Shown: piece by piece, positions 45,570-54,185 of the stretch
Layout: the number at the start of each line of letters is the position of its first letter
Position numbering within the stretch: the first letter of the stretch is position 1
Source of the DNA: an uncultured Aquimarina sp.
GTDB lineage: Bacteria; Bacteroidota; Bacteroidia; Flavobacteriales; Flavobacteriaceae
Assembly (NCBI GenBank): GCA_947492105.1
Contig: CANLMN010000012.1
Span: forward strand, 1 to 64,000
Length of the DNA stretch: 64,000 bases
Direction of reading: 5' to 3'
Position numbers and translations under genes: made by a program
The notes under the pieces: model-generated
Database searches by the model: none
Seen by the model: only the letters and a program-made list of their open reading frames with translations
What the model was told of the DNA's origin: nothing

Positions 45570-46133
45570 ATGAATAAAGTGTTAAGGAAAAGAATCAGTA
45601 ATGGGGTGTTTTTTATTTTTGTGTTATTACTGTTGATTCCTTTTACAAGAACTCAAGTACAGATTTTTTTAACGAGATACATTTCTTTCAGTCCTGGGGT
45701 TATCGATAAAGAATCTAGAGAAACCTTGGATACTTATGAGTGGAGTTTACAAGGAATAACTGCTCAAAATTTGGATTTTGCTACTGCTAAAAACAAGGTA
45801 GTCCTTGTTAATTTTTGGGCTACTTGGTGTCCGCCTTGTGTTGCCGAATTGCCAAGTATGCAAAAGCTTTATGACCGTTATAAGAATAAGGTAGCGTTCG
45901 TCTTTGTTTCGAATGAACAAGATTCTATACTTCATAAATTCATGAAAACTAATGAATATGACTTCCCTGTTTATCGAGCTACATCGAATACACCGCCAGC
46001 ATTATACGGCAAAAGTCTTCCGTTGACGTATGTTTTGGATAAAAAAGGGGATATCGTAATTCGAAAAGAGGGTGCAGCAGATTGGGATACCAGTGAAATG
46101 AACCAAACGATGGAGAAACTTTTGGCTGAGTAA
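45570..46133 (+). CDS. TlpA-like membrane-anchored thioredoxin
   Basis: A 187-aa protein with one N-terminal transmembrane anchor (GVFFIFVLLLLIPFT) and a periplasmic thioredoxin fold. The active site is C87-P-P-C90 within NFWATWCPPCVAELP; the cis-proline region is LPLTYVLDKKGDIV. It should reduce or transfer disulfides in the envelope. The ATG at 45570 is chosen over an upstream TTG (45531). It is convergent with the DUF192 lipoprotein gene, only 7 nt apart. Confidence 0.9.
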   Translation: MNKVLRKRISNGVFFIFVLLLLIPFTRTQVQIFLTRYISFSPGVIDKESRETLDTYEWSLQGITAQNLDFATAKNKVVLVNFWATWCPPCVAELPSMQKLYDRYKNKVAFVFVSNEQDSILHKFMKTNEYDFPVYRATSNTPPALYGKSLPLTYVLDKKGDIVIRKEGAADWDTSEMNQTMEKLLAE

Positions 46134-46140
46134 ATCGGCG

Positions 46141-46635
46141 CTAATTTGTAAGCTCCCAATTTACAAAGTCCCCCTTTTCTAATTTCCATGCTTCACTAAG
46201 TCCTGCATTAATTTCTAGAACATATTGTGCCGGTCCTTCTGATGGCAATGAGGTTTCATTCAATGGTGTAGCGTTTTTCTGAATGCTAACTACTTTTTTT
46301 GAGCTATCAATATAAATAATGTCTAACGCTAAGAGGGTGTTTTTCATATAAAAAGAACGAGGAGCCTGATTAGCGAAAATAAATAACATTCCTTCAAGGG
46401 GCTTCATGGTAGTTCTGTACATTAATCCGGTTTGTCGTTGATAATCATCGTCCGCAATTTCTATATTTAGTGTTTTTAGCGTAGTGCCGTTTGATTTGGA
46501 AAGTGTCAATTGGCCTTCTTTTTTGAAATGAGGAATGGCTTTTGTAATTTTTTTTACTTCTTTTTGTTCGTTTTTGCAGGAAAAAAATATATTTAAAAAA
46601 CCTAAAAATAGAAATGGGAATAGAGCTTTACGCAT
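46141..46635 (-). CDS. DUF192 lipoprotein
   Basis: A 164-aa lipoprotein (lipobox IFFSC) with a DUF192 domain: LNIEIADDDYQRQTGLMYR, GMLFIFANQAPRSFYMKNT, LDIIYIDSSKKVV and PAQYVLEINAG. The domain forms a small beta barrel found in many bacteria; its function is unknown. Its position facing the TlpA-like gene suggests an envelope role. Confidence 0.92.
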   Translation of the reverse strand: MRKALFPFLFLGFLNIFFSCKNEQKEVKKITKAIPHFKKEGQLTLSKSNGTTLKTLNIEIADDDYQRQTGLMYRTTMKPLEGMLFIFANQAPRSFYMKNTLLALDIIYIDSSKKVVSIQKNATPLNETSLPSEGPAQYVLEINAGLSEAWKLEKGDFVNWELTN

Positions 46636-46792
46636 ATTTTTTTAATTTGATTGAACTAGCGACTAAATTAGAACAAAATTACCTATTCTGTACTATGATG
46701 TCTTCATAACCTGTATTTGATGTAGTTGGTAGAATAAGTGTTTTTTCTGAATTTTCTGTAGTTGTTTTTGATTATATTTAATTGCTAATCAA

Positions 46793-48103
46793 ATGATAAT
46801 AATTATGAGGTCGTCGAGAGTAATGCTACTATTCATTGTTGTAGTTTTTTTTTCAAGTTGTCAAACAGAAGGATTGAATGAGACTACAACGATGGATGAT
46901 GAGCCCCTAGTTGGGAAGGCAGTTGGTGCGCATTCTGTAACGCAGCCATATATTAAGGATGGTAGTGATCAGTCGGGTGTTCCTTGGGTAGAAGTTTGGA
47001 GTGATGAGTTTGATGGAAGTGTGCTGGATAAGACCAAATGGAATGTTTCTGTAAGTTCAAAATCAAGAACTCCTAGAAAAGGCGCTAATCAGGATATTAG
47101 AGACTGGAGGTGGGTTGAGCGTCTTGTTAACCTCAATGGACAGGGACAGTTGGTGTTGTCTGTAGAAAAAGTAGGTAAACATAGAATGGAATGTGGGAGT
47201 GTAGAGTCTAGGGATAAATATGCAGAGCGATATGGCTATTTTGAAGCACGTATCAAAGTTGCTCAAACTGAAAAAGGAAGTCATACGGCTTTTTGGCTCA
47301 TGAGTCCCAATCAGGGATCGATTGATGGAACTGCGAATGATGGTGCAGAGATAGATGTTTTTGAGTCAGCTTGGATTGGAGATTATACGAAGTCAGTGAT
47401 TCATATTGATGGCTATGGAAAACATCACAGAGCGAATACAAAACGATATGTGACCCCAGGTATTCATGATGGTTATCATATATTCGGTATGGACTGGAGC
47501 AAAGATAAAATAGTTATCTATTATGATGGAAAAAAAACAGTGACATATCACGGAGACTGGGTTCCAAAAGTAAAGGAATTTCTCTGGCTCTCTGTTGGTG
47601 CAAGTTTTGGAGATGGGAATTTTCAAGCACAAGACAAAGGGAGACTCACGGAGGCAATGGTAGATTATGTGCGGGTTTTTAAGAAAAAATATTTTCGTTT
47701 GGTAAATAAGAAAACGGGCAAAACCTTTAGGATACTTGGAGAAGATGAGGATGTAGTGATTTCGCAATCACCAAATCATGCAAAAGGAGCTTATACGCAG
47801 TGGGCTATAAGAAATACTGAAAAAGGCTATTTTTATTTTATCAATAAATTTTCTAACAAATATATGCGTCCGCAAACAAGAAGTGTTGGGGCAAAGATTG
47901 TGCAAAAAAACACCTCTTTTGGTGGAGCTTGGACCCAATGGGAAATGGTGAATTCTGATAATGGATACGTGTATATTGTTAACAGAGAGACGCATAAATT
48001 GATACGTCCAGAAAGCATGGAAAATGACGCCGCTATTATTTTGGCTAATAGATCTGATACTAGTGATTGGACCCAATGGAAAATGGAACTTGTAGAAGAT
48101 TAA
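46793..48103 (+). CDS. GH16 beta-glycanase lipoprotein with C-terminal RICIN-like domain
   Basis: A 436-aa surface lipoprotein (lipobox FFSSC). The GH16 catalytic domain spans about 60-300: WSDEFDGSVLDKTKWN, AERYGYFEARIKV, and the catalytic motif E-I-D-V-F-E with nucleophile E186, D188 and acid/base E191. Residues about 302-434 form a ricin-type trefoil with repeated NKKTGKTFR, NKFSNKYMR and NRETHKLIR openings and QW ends (TQWAI, TQWEM, TQWKM). GH16 covers laminarinases, agarases, porphyranases and carrageenases; the subfamily cannot be fixed here. If it is a laminarinase it would complement the GH30 locus, but the gene is 30 kb away. The ATG at 46805 is an alternative start. Confidence 0.92.
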   Translation: MIIIMRSSRVMLLFIVVVFFSSCQTEGLNETTTMDDEPLVGKAVGAHSVTQPYIKDGSDQSGVPWVEVWSDEFDGSVLDKTKWNVSVSSKSRTPRKGANQDIRDWRWVERLVNLNGQGQLVLSVEKVGKHRMECGSVESRDKYAERYGYFEARIKVAQTEKGSHTAFWLMSPNQGSIDGTANDGAEIDVFESAWIGDYTKSVIHIDGYGKHHRANTKRYVTPGIHDGYHIFGMDWSKDKIVIYYDGKKTVTYHGDWVPKVKEFLWLSVGASFGDGNFQAQDKGRLTEAMVDYVRVFKKKYFRLVNKKTGKTFRILGEDEDVVISQSPNHAKGAYTQWAIRNTEKGYFYFINKFSNKYMRPQTRSVGAKIVQKNTSFGGAWTQWEMVNSDNGYVYIVNRETHKLIRPESMENDAAIILANRSDTSDWTQWKMELVED

Positions 48104-48246
48104 TTTCTATCAAGAAGTGGTTTAGATTTTTTTTGGTCAAAGTGTAAAAAATCATTTTTTTGCTCAATTTGAGCTTTTTTTTGCCTCTCTGTACTGTTGT
48201 CAAGCGAAAAAATATTTCCGTGATCAAAAGCGTATACCCGCTTAAG

Positions 48247-48400
48247 TGTACTTATAGGTCAAAATAATTTGAACTCTTTTTTTTTGCTAGTTTGAACTAT
48301 AAAATTGAAGCATAGCTGTGGCCACGACTAAATTTACAGGGAAAAATAGTAGAAAGAGCTCCTAATTATTAGCCTGTAATTATTTTTTAAATGGTGTTAC
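48247..48400 (+). repeat. repeat family 2, complete copy
   Basis: AGGTCAAAATAATTTGAACT, TTGCTAGTTTGAACTATAAA, CATAGCTGTGGCCACGAC, AAATAGTAGAAA, AATTATTAGCCTGTAATT and AAATGGTGTTAC match the 41.3-kb copy in order. The right end GTGTTAC is the inverse of the GTAAYAC left ends. Confidence 0.75.
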
Positions 48401-48478
48401 TTACAAGTCCTATCAACAGATCGCTTTCTGCCGGTTGATCCAGTCAGAATAAAAAAAAATCTAAACCACTAGGTACTT

Positions 48479-48645
48479 TATACCATTTATACTTTTAATT
48501 TACTGGGATAAAATTTTCTTTTTTCGCCTCAGCTTCAGCACAAAAAATAAACCATAACTATAGCTATGCTTGATGTTTCTGCTGAAGCTGAAACAAAAAA
48601 ATCTTAATTTTTCTTTCCGGTAAATTCAAACAACAAATGGTGTTA
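48479..48645 (+). repeat. repeat family 1, complete copy
   Basis: TACCATTTATACTTTTAATT and TACTGGGATAAAATTTTCTT on the left; TGCTGAAGCTGAAACAAAAA, TTCCGGTAAATTC and AACAAATGGTGTTA on the right. The inner arms CGCCTCAGCTTCAGCA and TGCTGAAGCTGA pair well, so the whole folds into a hairpin like the 41.1-kb copy. Confidence 0.8.
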
Positions 48646-48665
48646 TTTATCCCTCAATGCTATTG

Positions 48666-50054
48666 CTAATCTGTGTGCCAATCAATTTTTCTAGAAATCA
48701 ACATCACAGCACTTAGAATTAAGAACAATCCAATGCTGCCTACAAGTAGTGCGTAACTTTCTATTTGGATAAGCACAAAAATGAATCCGTAAAGTGTGGA
48801 AAGGGAACAGAAAATTAACAAAATGAACTTAAAGCTTTTGAGGATAGATTTTGCGTATACACTAATTAATAGTACCACTGACAAAGCTGCAATAAAGTAG
48901 GCGATATGGTACCCAGAGTGCTCAGCAATTGACAGAAGTAGTGTGTAGAACATTGTAAGTGCTAAGCCGATCATAAGGTATTGGAATGGATGGATGTTGA
49001 TTTTACTTGCAGTTTGAATGAGGAAAAATACAAGAAAGGTTAGGGCGATTACAAGGTATCCATACTTGGCAGTACGTTCGCTCTGTTGGTATTCGTCAAC
49101 CGGAATTACTAAGCGAACTCCAAATGCCTCTGATGTGAGTTTGGGGAGTTTGCCAAAAAATTCTTGTTGAAAAGCTCTGTTGATGTCCAAAACCTTCCAT
49201 TGTGCTTGGAATCCAGAATCAGAAATTTCTTTGGTGTCGGGATCTGGGAGAAAATTTCCATTAAAACTTGGAGAAGCCCAATTGGATGTCATTTGAACAT
49301 TAGTTTCTTTGCCAACTGGGATAAAGCGCATTTGTTCACTACCATTAATTTGGATGTCCAGATGGAATGCAATGGGAGTAGTACTATCAAAAGTGTCTTT
49401 GTTTATATAAGCCGTTTCTAATTTGTGCAGGTGTTGTCCTTGACCAAATTTAGACTGTAAGGGGTACTTGGAGTTATCAAGTGTAATGGTTAAGTTGTTT
49501 TGGATACCCTTGGTGTTGCTTGATTTGAGTATAAGTGTAGCTTTTTCCCATAGTATGTCTTCCTTAGGGATGTCTGCAAGTGTAAAATCAGGAATGGAAA
49601 AATTTCCGCTTAGAGTAATCTTAGAGCTGTAGACAACGGATTCGTAAATACTCCTGCCTAGTGTTTTAGAATCTACCTGTGCTTTGATATCCAAGGTGTT
49701 TGGGAAAAAGTATGCATGACGCATAGCTGTTACGCTTTCTTTTAAGTAGCTTTTAGTTTTGTCATCCCAAGTTTTGTTGATGCTGTGTTTTTTGTAAGGG
49801 ATTTTGATGATCGGTCCATAAAGAAGGACGTCATTCCCCCATTTTTGATTGATTTCTTGGACTACACTTTGTTGTCGACTACTGCGCTCATTGATCAAGT
49901 TCTGGATATATGATAGGGGTAGGAGTAGTACTAGGATTAGAATGCCGACAGTTAGCATTCTAGCTGTCAAAGAGGTTCTGAGCCACTGCCCAAAAGATTT
50001 TCGAACATGGTGTGGAGTGTGTTGATGCTGTGGATTGTTTTTTGGTGAATTCAT
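48666..50054 (-). CDS. creD: CreD-family inner-membrane protein
   Basis: A 462-aa membrane protein. One N-terminal helix (MLTVGILILVLLLPLSYI, about 34-51), a large periplasmic beta-rich domain with VVQEINQKWGNDVLLYGPIIKIPY and the ERTAKYGYLVIALTFLVFF exit, then five or so C-terminal helices, matching CreD. In Proteobacteria CreD belongs to the CreBC envelope-stress regulon; in Bacteroidota the gene is commonly linked to a small winged-helix regulator, as here (50849-51139). It probably shares control with the upstream genes. Confidence 0.93.
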   Translation of the reverse strand: MNSPKNNPQHQHTPHHVRKSFGQWLRTSLTARMLTVGILILVLLLPLSYIQNLINERSSRQQSVVQEINQKWGNDVLLYGPIIKIPYKKHSINKTWDDKTKSYLKESVTAMRHAYFFPNTLDIKAQVDSKTLGRSIYESVVYSSKITLSGNFSIPDFTLADIPKEDILWEKATLILKSSNTKGIQNNLTITLDNSKYPLQSKFGQGQHLHKLETAYINKDTFDSTTPIAFHLDIQINGSEQMRFIPVGKETNVQMTSNWASPSFNGNFLPDPDTKEISDSGFQAQWKVLDINRAFQQEFFGKLPKLTSEAFGVRLVIPVDEYQQSERTAKYGYLVIALTFLVFFLIQTASKINIHPFQYLMIGLALTMFYTLLLSIAEHSGYHIAYFIAALSVVLLISVYAKSILKSFKFILLIFCSLSTLYGFIFVLIQIESYALLVGSIGLFLILSAVMLISRKIDWHTD

Positions 50055-50445
50055 AAGGTTTTATTTTTTTTGGATTGAACAATGAAAGTTTGATGTGTGT
50101 CATGGAAATAGTTCGGTGTTAAAGAGATTTGTGACAGTCAAAATGTAATTGTAGGTCGATATAATGGAACTGTTTTTCGCTAGTTTGAAATATAAAATCT
50201 AAGTATAGCCGTGGCTGTAGTTAAATTTTATGGTGAAAAAAATAGTAGAAAAAGAATGCCTGGGTACATCGTATCATATTCCTAGTTTGGTATAATTACG
50301 CTACGATAGTTGTTCTTAGAGCTATTTTTTTAATGTTGATTTATGGTGTTTGGTATTGTTGTGATAAAGCTTAGGGAATCGTGATTTTTGTGATTCATTT
50401 TCTTAGCTTTTGAAAAAAAAAGACTTAGAATAGAGTGATGACTGT
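50055..50445. other. 391-bp gap with a family 2 repeat
   Basis: Family 2 copy at 50131-50260. The remainder shows nothing recognisable. The repeat lies between creD and the small membrane-protein gene, so it may separate them transcriptionally. Confidence 0.55.
50131..50260 (+). repeat. repeat family 2, right end missing
   Basis: TGTAATTGTAGGTCGATATA, TTCGCTAGTTTGAAATATAA, TATAGCCGTGGCTGTAG and AAAATAGTAGAAAAAGAA match other copies. The central AGCC-GT-GGCT stem is intact here. Nothing like the AATTATTAGCC right end follows. Confidence 0.7.
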
Positions 50446-50736
50446 TTATAAAAGGGGGCGAATGATATAGAAGCAGATCCCAAATTGAACGATGAGTAAT
50501 AGGGTCATCAACAAGATGCCTGCAATACGTGTTCGGGTATCTTTTGTGATTATGCCGATGTGGAATATTAATACAATGTTGAAGATTGTAGAGAAAATCA
50601 AATAGCTATAGGCGATGATACGCCATATACCAATATGTAGGGCCAGTACCAAAAGAAGGGCAAGTGTGATTCCTAGAAGTGTTCTTTGGAGCAGTGGCAT
50701 AGAGATGTGTCTTTGTTGGTGTATTTCAATATTCAT
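50446..50736 (-). CDS. small membrane protein, unknown function
   Basis: A 96-aa protein with three probable helices (LLGITLALLLVLALHIGIW, SYLIFSTIFNIVLIFHIGI, IAGILLMTLLLIVQFGICFY). I recognise no family. It lies between creD and its regulator on the same strand, and one copy of the ACTTTG...CAAAGT site lies 60 nt before its ATG. Confidence 0.75.
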   Translation of the reverse strand: MNIEIHQQRHISMPLLQRTLLGITLALLLVLALHIGIWRIIAYSYLIFSTIFNIVLIFHIGIITKDTRTRIAGILLMTLLLIVQFGICFYIIRPLL

Positions 50737-50795
50737 AATGAAGATATTACGCGGGTTAATTGAATTTTTTTTTTATTGTTGTTTATTTTAAAAGT

Positions 50796-50812
50796 ACTTT
50801 GAAATTCAAAGT
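50796..50812 (-). promoter_or_regulatory. likely operator, copy 1 (ACTTTG-N5-CAAAGT)
   Basis: The dyad ACTTTG-AAATT-CAAAGT sits within AAAGTACTTTGAAATTCAAA, upstream of the gene at 50446-50736. The same extended sequence occurs at 51757-51773 with one or two changes. The winged-helix regulator encoded between the two sites is the natural candidate to bind both. Confidence 0.75.
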
Positions 50813-50848
50813 TAATAAGCAAAAAAATAACCTTCCTTAGGTGGTAGG

Positions 50849-51139
50849 CTATGATTTTAGTAATTTTTCGATAGCTTCCACGTGTTTCTTGAAAGCTTCA
50901 CGACCTTTTTTAGTTACACTGTATCTCGTATTGGGCTTACGTCCTATAAAAGATTTTTCTACCAGAATATATGCTTCTTTTTCCAGAGCTTTGGTGTGGC
51001 TCGCCAGGTTGCCATCTGTGGCTTCTAATAGTTCTTTGAGCATTTTAAAATCGGCGTACTCGTTGACCATTAAAACAGACATGATGCCTAGGCGAATTCT
51101 GTGATCGAATGCTTTGTTAATGTTATTAATGATTCCCAT
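50849..51139 (-). CDS. winged-helix DNA-binding regulator (HTH_34-like)
   Basis: A 96-aa protein made of one winged-helix domain: AFDHRIRLGIMSVLMVNEYADFKMLKELLEAT, recognition-helix region DGNLASHTKALEKEAYI, and the wing KPNTRYSVTKKGREAFKKHV. This matches small regulators (PF13601 type) found with creD in Bacteroidota. Its gene starts 2 nt after the stop of the membrane gene at 51142. It probably represses its own operon through the ACTTTG...CAAAGT sites. Confidence 0.9.
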   Translation of the reverse strand: MGIINNINKAFDHRIRLGIMSVLMVNEYADFKMLKELLEATDGNLASHTKALEKEAYILVEKSFIGRKPNTRYSVTKKGREAFKKHVEAIEKLLKS

Positions 51140-51141
51140 AC

Positions 51142-51747
51142 TTAGCGATCATGTTTTACATAAATCAAAGCACCATAAATAATATGTGCAAAGCCGAATC
51201 CCGCAACCCAAAACCAAAAGCCTAAGCCTGGGTAGGCTGCGCAGATTAGTCCAAGTATAATTTCGATGTAACCTAAATATTTTACATTACCTATAGTGTA
51301 TTTGGAAGCATTGACGAGCGCAAGTCCATAGAAAATTAACATTAAGGCTCCTGTCAAGCCATAGTGGTGATTGTTTAGTTTGATCAAGATATAGACGCCT
51401 CCAGATACAAGAGGGATCAAAAAAGCAGTTAATAGCCGTTTGGAGGTGCTATTCCAGAGTTTTTCGTTGTTTTTCTTTGCTTTTCGAGTGCTTAGGCTAA
51501 TAGCCGTTATCATACTAAGTCCCGCAACGCTTGCTAGAGTAATAAGAATATACGTAAATGTTCTGCTGTCTAGAGTTAGAGGATTTGTGTAGTTGGTGTG
51601 GACCAAATAATATGATATAATTGCTCCTATTAAGGCGTAGATTCCTGCTAGGATACCAGATAGACCACTTAATGAAAAAAACCGAGATGATTTGTTCATT
51701 AAATCTTTGATGGCTGTGAGGTCGTTTAAATAGTCTTCTTTGCTCAT
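51142..51747 (-). CDS. multi-pass membrane protein of the creD-regulator operon
   Basis: A 201-aa protein started at the ATG at 51747 (MSKEDYLNDLTAIKDLMNKS). Five or six hydrophobic segments follow (GLSGILAGIYALIGAIISYYL, YILITLASVAGLSMITAI, LTAFLIPLVSGGVYILI, and more), with the last ending near YGALIYVKHDR. I recognise no named family, but such proteins often precede the winged-helix gene. An upstream ATG at 51798 is rejected because the operator-like dyad at 51757-51773 lies between the two. Confidence 0.8.
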   Translation of the reverse strand: MSKEDYLNDLTAIKDLMNKSSRFFSLSGLSGILAGIYALIGAIISYYLVHTNYTNPLTLDSRTFTYILITLASVAGLSMITAISLSTRKAKKNNEKLWNSTSKRLLTAFLIPLVSGGVYILIKLNNHHYGLTGALMLIFYGLALVNASKYTIGNVKYLGYIEIILGLICAAYPGLGFWFWVAGFGFAHIIYGALIYVKHDR

Positions 51748-51756
51748 TTTGAAAGT

Positions 51757-51773
51757 ACTTTGAAATACAAAGT
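51757..51773 (-). promoter_or_regulatory. likely operator, copy 2 (ACTTTG-N5-CAAAGT)
   Basis: ACTTTG-AAATA-CAAAGT within GAAAGTACTTTGAAATACAA, only 9 bp before the ATG at 51747. Binding here would block transcription initiation or the ribosome site of the membrane-protein/regulator pair. Confidence 0.78.
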
Positions 51774-51826
51774 AAATGAAAATTACTGAATTTTGCAATT
51801 TTTTATTCCTGAGCTAGTGTATTCAG

Positions 51827-53287
51827 TCATTTTTTTTCATGAAGAAACTGTTCCTCTAAGCTATTTTCAGATTCTAGATCTTTCAAAGCCTCTTCTACAA
51901 TTCCTGTCGGTACAATGGTACTGTAGTTTTTCCAAAATTCGGGATCGTAATGACTGGGAGTTTTAAACAGACTATTTGTAAAAGTAGTGTCAAATGTTTC
52001 AGGAATAGAAAAGGGTTTTACGTTAGAGGTTCGCATATTATGAATCAGTAATTCTGATCTTGTCATGGCTCTATAGGTGTCAAAGAGGTCTCCTGTATTT
52101 CGGTAATAATTGGTGTTTTTTATGCTTTTAAGGTACCATTTTCCATCAAAAAATGAATAAGTTACTTTTGTGGTAAAATCCATAAGTGTTGTGGTACGTT
52201 TGATAAAGGTCATTTTTTTTGTTGATTGTATGCTGTTAGGTGTTTTGAGATGAGTTCCGAATTTTTGACGAAGCGATTTTTTGCATAATTTAGCTGGTTT
52301 ATAATAGAAGGTGATTATTGCTTTGCTTTCTTCATCTATTGTCAATTGTCCTTGATATTTGGCTAGACACTTGGTGGTGTCTTTTGGTGCGAAGTCGATA
52401 ATGTAAACAGGCCGATTGTTGTAACTACTTTTTTTGTGTAATTTAAAAAGATAGTCTCGGTAGTTTTTCGGACTCAAAAAATCGATTTTTCTTTTTACTT
52501 TATCAGCACCACTAAGACGTAGAGGGCCACCACCAATTTCATTGTTTTCGAGCCATTGTAGATCACTGGGATCAATTGTCGCGGTTTTTTCGGTATGTTC
52601 TAGCGTTTTGAATTTTTGTAAGTTGTCACTTTTTCGCACAGAGAGAATTTTTGCCTGATCACCGGGGGCACCAATAAGATCAATTGGATCAGGAAAAGGG
52701 GTGTTTCGTTTGTTTGAGTCTCTTTGGTCAAAGCGCATGTAGGTGGCCTTTGCAACAAAGGGGTTGAATTTTTCTGTGTATGGCGTGTAGTATAATGTTG
52801 TTGCAGCATCTGTAAATTTGGTGTAGGATCCATCTATATGGGTTAGCTCTCGGTAATAAGAGTCAAGGTAGGTTGCGCTTTGTGCATAGTTTGTAGGGAT
52901 GTTCTGTATGGCTTCACTAATATATTCCTGATATTTATTTTTGGCTTCTAGGACAATTACATCTAGAGAAGTGGAGGCGGACTCCAAATATACTTTTTGT
53001 TTCGGGTCTTTGAACTTTTCTAGAGGGACACTTTTGTTTTGATAGCCTACAAAGGAGAAAATTACATTCGATTTTGCATAGGTACTGCTAACGGTAAGTT
53101 CAAAAACTCCTTCTTCGTTACTAATGGTTCCGATTGAGGTGTTCTCGATAATTACATTAGTAAAAGGAAGAGGTTCTTCTGTGACAATATCTACAATTGT
53201 AGCTTCTATAGTGGTGCTTTTTTGAGCCTGACTTATAGAATAGAATAGGGTTAATAAAAGAAAGATAATGTTTCTAACAAGTGTCAT
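51827..53287 (-). CDS. secreted protein with carboxypeptidase-like regulatory domain
   Basis: A 486-aa envelope protein with a signal peptide (cleavage near SQAQ, residue 22). Residues about 24-105 are a carboxypeptidase-like regulatory domain (TIVDIVTEEPLPFTNVIIENT, GTISNEEGVFEL, IFSFVGYQNKSV). The rest resembles the soluble part of proteins such as DUF5686 relatives: a YIDSYYRE-like segment (ATYLDSYYRELTH), and a long beta-rich region, but there is no clear C-terminal barrel. Function is unknown. It is upstream of, and on the same strand as, the regulator operon, separated by 80 nt and the operator. Confidence 0.78.
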   Translation of the reverse strand: MTLVRNIIFLLLTLFYSISQAQKSTTIEATIVDIVTEEPLPFTNVIIENTSIGTISNEEGVFELTVSSTYAKSNVIFSFVGYQNKSVPLEKFKDPKQKVYLESASTSLDVIVLEAKNKYQEYISEAIQNIPTNYAQSATYLDSYYRELTHIDGSYTKFTDAATTLYYTPYTEKFNPFVAKATYMRFDQRDSNKRNTPFPDPIDLIGAPGDQAKILSVRKSDNLQKFKTLEHTEKTATIDPSDLQWLENNEIGGGPLRLSGADKVKRKIDFLSPKNYRDYLFKLHKKSSYNNRPVYIIDFAPKDTTKCLAKYQGQLTIDEESKAIITFYYKPAKLCKKSLRQKFGTHLKTPNSIQSTKKMTFIKRTTTLMDFTTKVTYSFFDGKWYLKSIKNTNYYRNTGDLFDTYRAMTRSELLIHNMRTSNVKPFSIPETFDTTFTNSLFKTPSHYDPEFWKNYSTIVPTGIVEEALKDLESENSLEEQFLHEKK

Positions 53288-53710
53288 AATATGAGGGGAT
53301 TTGTAGGTTGTAAGTGTCTTTGTGTTAGCTAAGTTAAGTCTTTAAATGTTCATTTGTTATCCATGTTTTTTTGCTTCAAAAAAAACTGGTAATTTGTTGC
53401 TATTTCTTTTGAGGTTTTTCTTTAAAAGAAATAGGGTGAGGTTTGATTGCGTTTAAATTTTTAGGAATCATTTATAAAAAGAACAACTTCATAATATGTG
53501 ATTTTGGCTCTATGGTTAATGCGCTTATTTTGAGTTCTTTTGTTACTCAAAAGATAGCGTAAATTTGTCCATAATTTTGTTCTTTTTTTCTGTAACGTCG
53601 TTATGACTACCAAAATAGCCTTGTTTGATCCAATTTTAATTTATTTTTTGGTCAAAAAATAAAAAATCAAGATGAGTTCATTATGAATTTATTAGTTTGG
53701 GAAGGATGAT

Positions 53711-53765
53711 CAAAAATACTATTTTTTTATGTAAAAAACGCTGCATTTGTAGTGCATAGCATTAG
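53711..53765 (+). repeat. repeat family 3, decayed copy
   Basis: ACTATTTTTTTATGTAAAAA, then ACGCTGCATTTGTAGTGCATAGC follow the order of the 14.1- and 26.5-kb copies, but the leading TTTAGGTATATAAA is absent. Confidence 0.45.
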
Positions 53766-53823
53766 TCCAAAAATATACGACTATGACATTTGGGTAAAAA
53801 AGAACAGTAAAATATGCTACAAT

Positions 53824-53990
53824 GTACCATTTGGAAGGGTATTACAGACCATTGTAATTTGAGTTATTTTTTGATTAGTTTATGGGATAAAATTCAAGCG
53901 AAGCCATCGGCTAGGGTGTCGTTTTGTAGTAAAAAAATAGAAAAAGAAGCCAATTATTAATCCGTGATTATTCTTTAAGTAGTATTAATT
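53824..53990 (+). repeat. repeat family 2, diverged copy
   Basis: GTACCATTTGGAAGGGTATTAC at the left, then GAGTTATTTTTTGATTAGTT, GGGATAAAATTCAAGCGAAG, TAGTAAAAAAATAGAAAAAG and CAATTATTAATCCGTGATTA followed by TTCTTTAAGTAGTATTAA. Blocks are in the family order with more substitutions than the other copies. Confidence 0.6.
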
Positions 53991-54185
53991 ATCAGGCTGT
54001 TGATATGTTGCTAACGGTATTGGATGTATAAATTATACGAAATCAGAGAACGTAGGAGTTTGGGCTTAATAATGAAATAAAATTATTTTATTTCGCATAG
54101 AACACAAAAGATAGAGCGTGATTATAAATTGATGTTCAGTTGTTTTTTAGAATAGTGAATTGTTATCGGTAGTCAAAACGGCTCG

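Larger units (their letters stand above)
48104..48665. other. 562-bp gap with one family 2 and one family 1 repeat
   Basis: Family 2 at 48247-48400 and family 1 at 48479-48645 account for most of it. No gene or clear promoter. Confidence 0.65.
53288..54185. other. 898-bp gap with relics of repeat families 3 and 2
   Basis: Family 3 relic at 53711-53765 and family 2 at 53824-53990. The first 400 bp are AT-rich with no gene or repeat that I can recognise. TAAAATTATTTTA near 54080 is a small palindrome. Confidence 0.5.
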
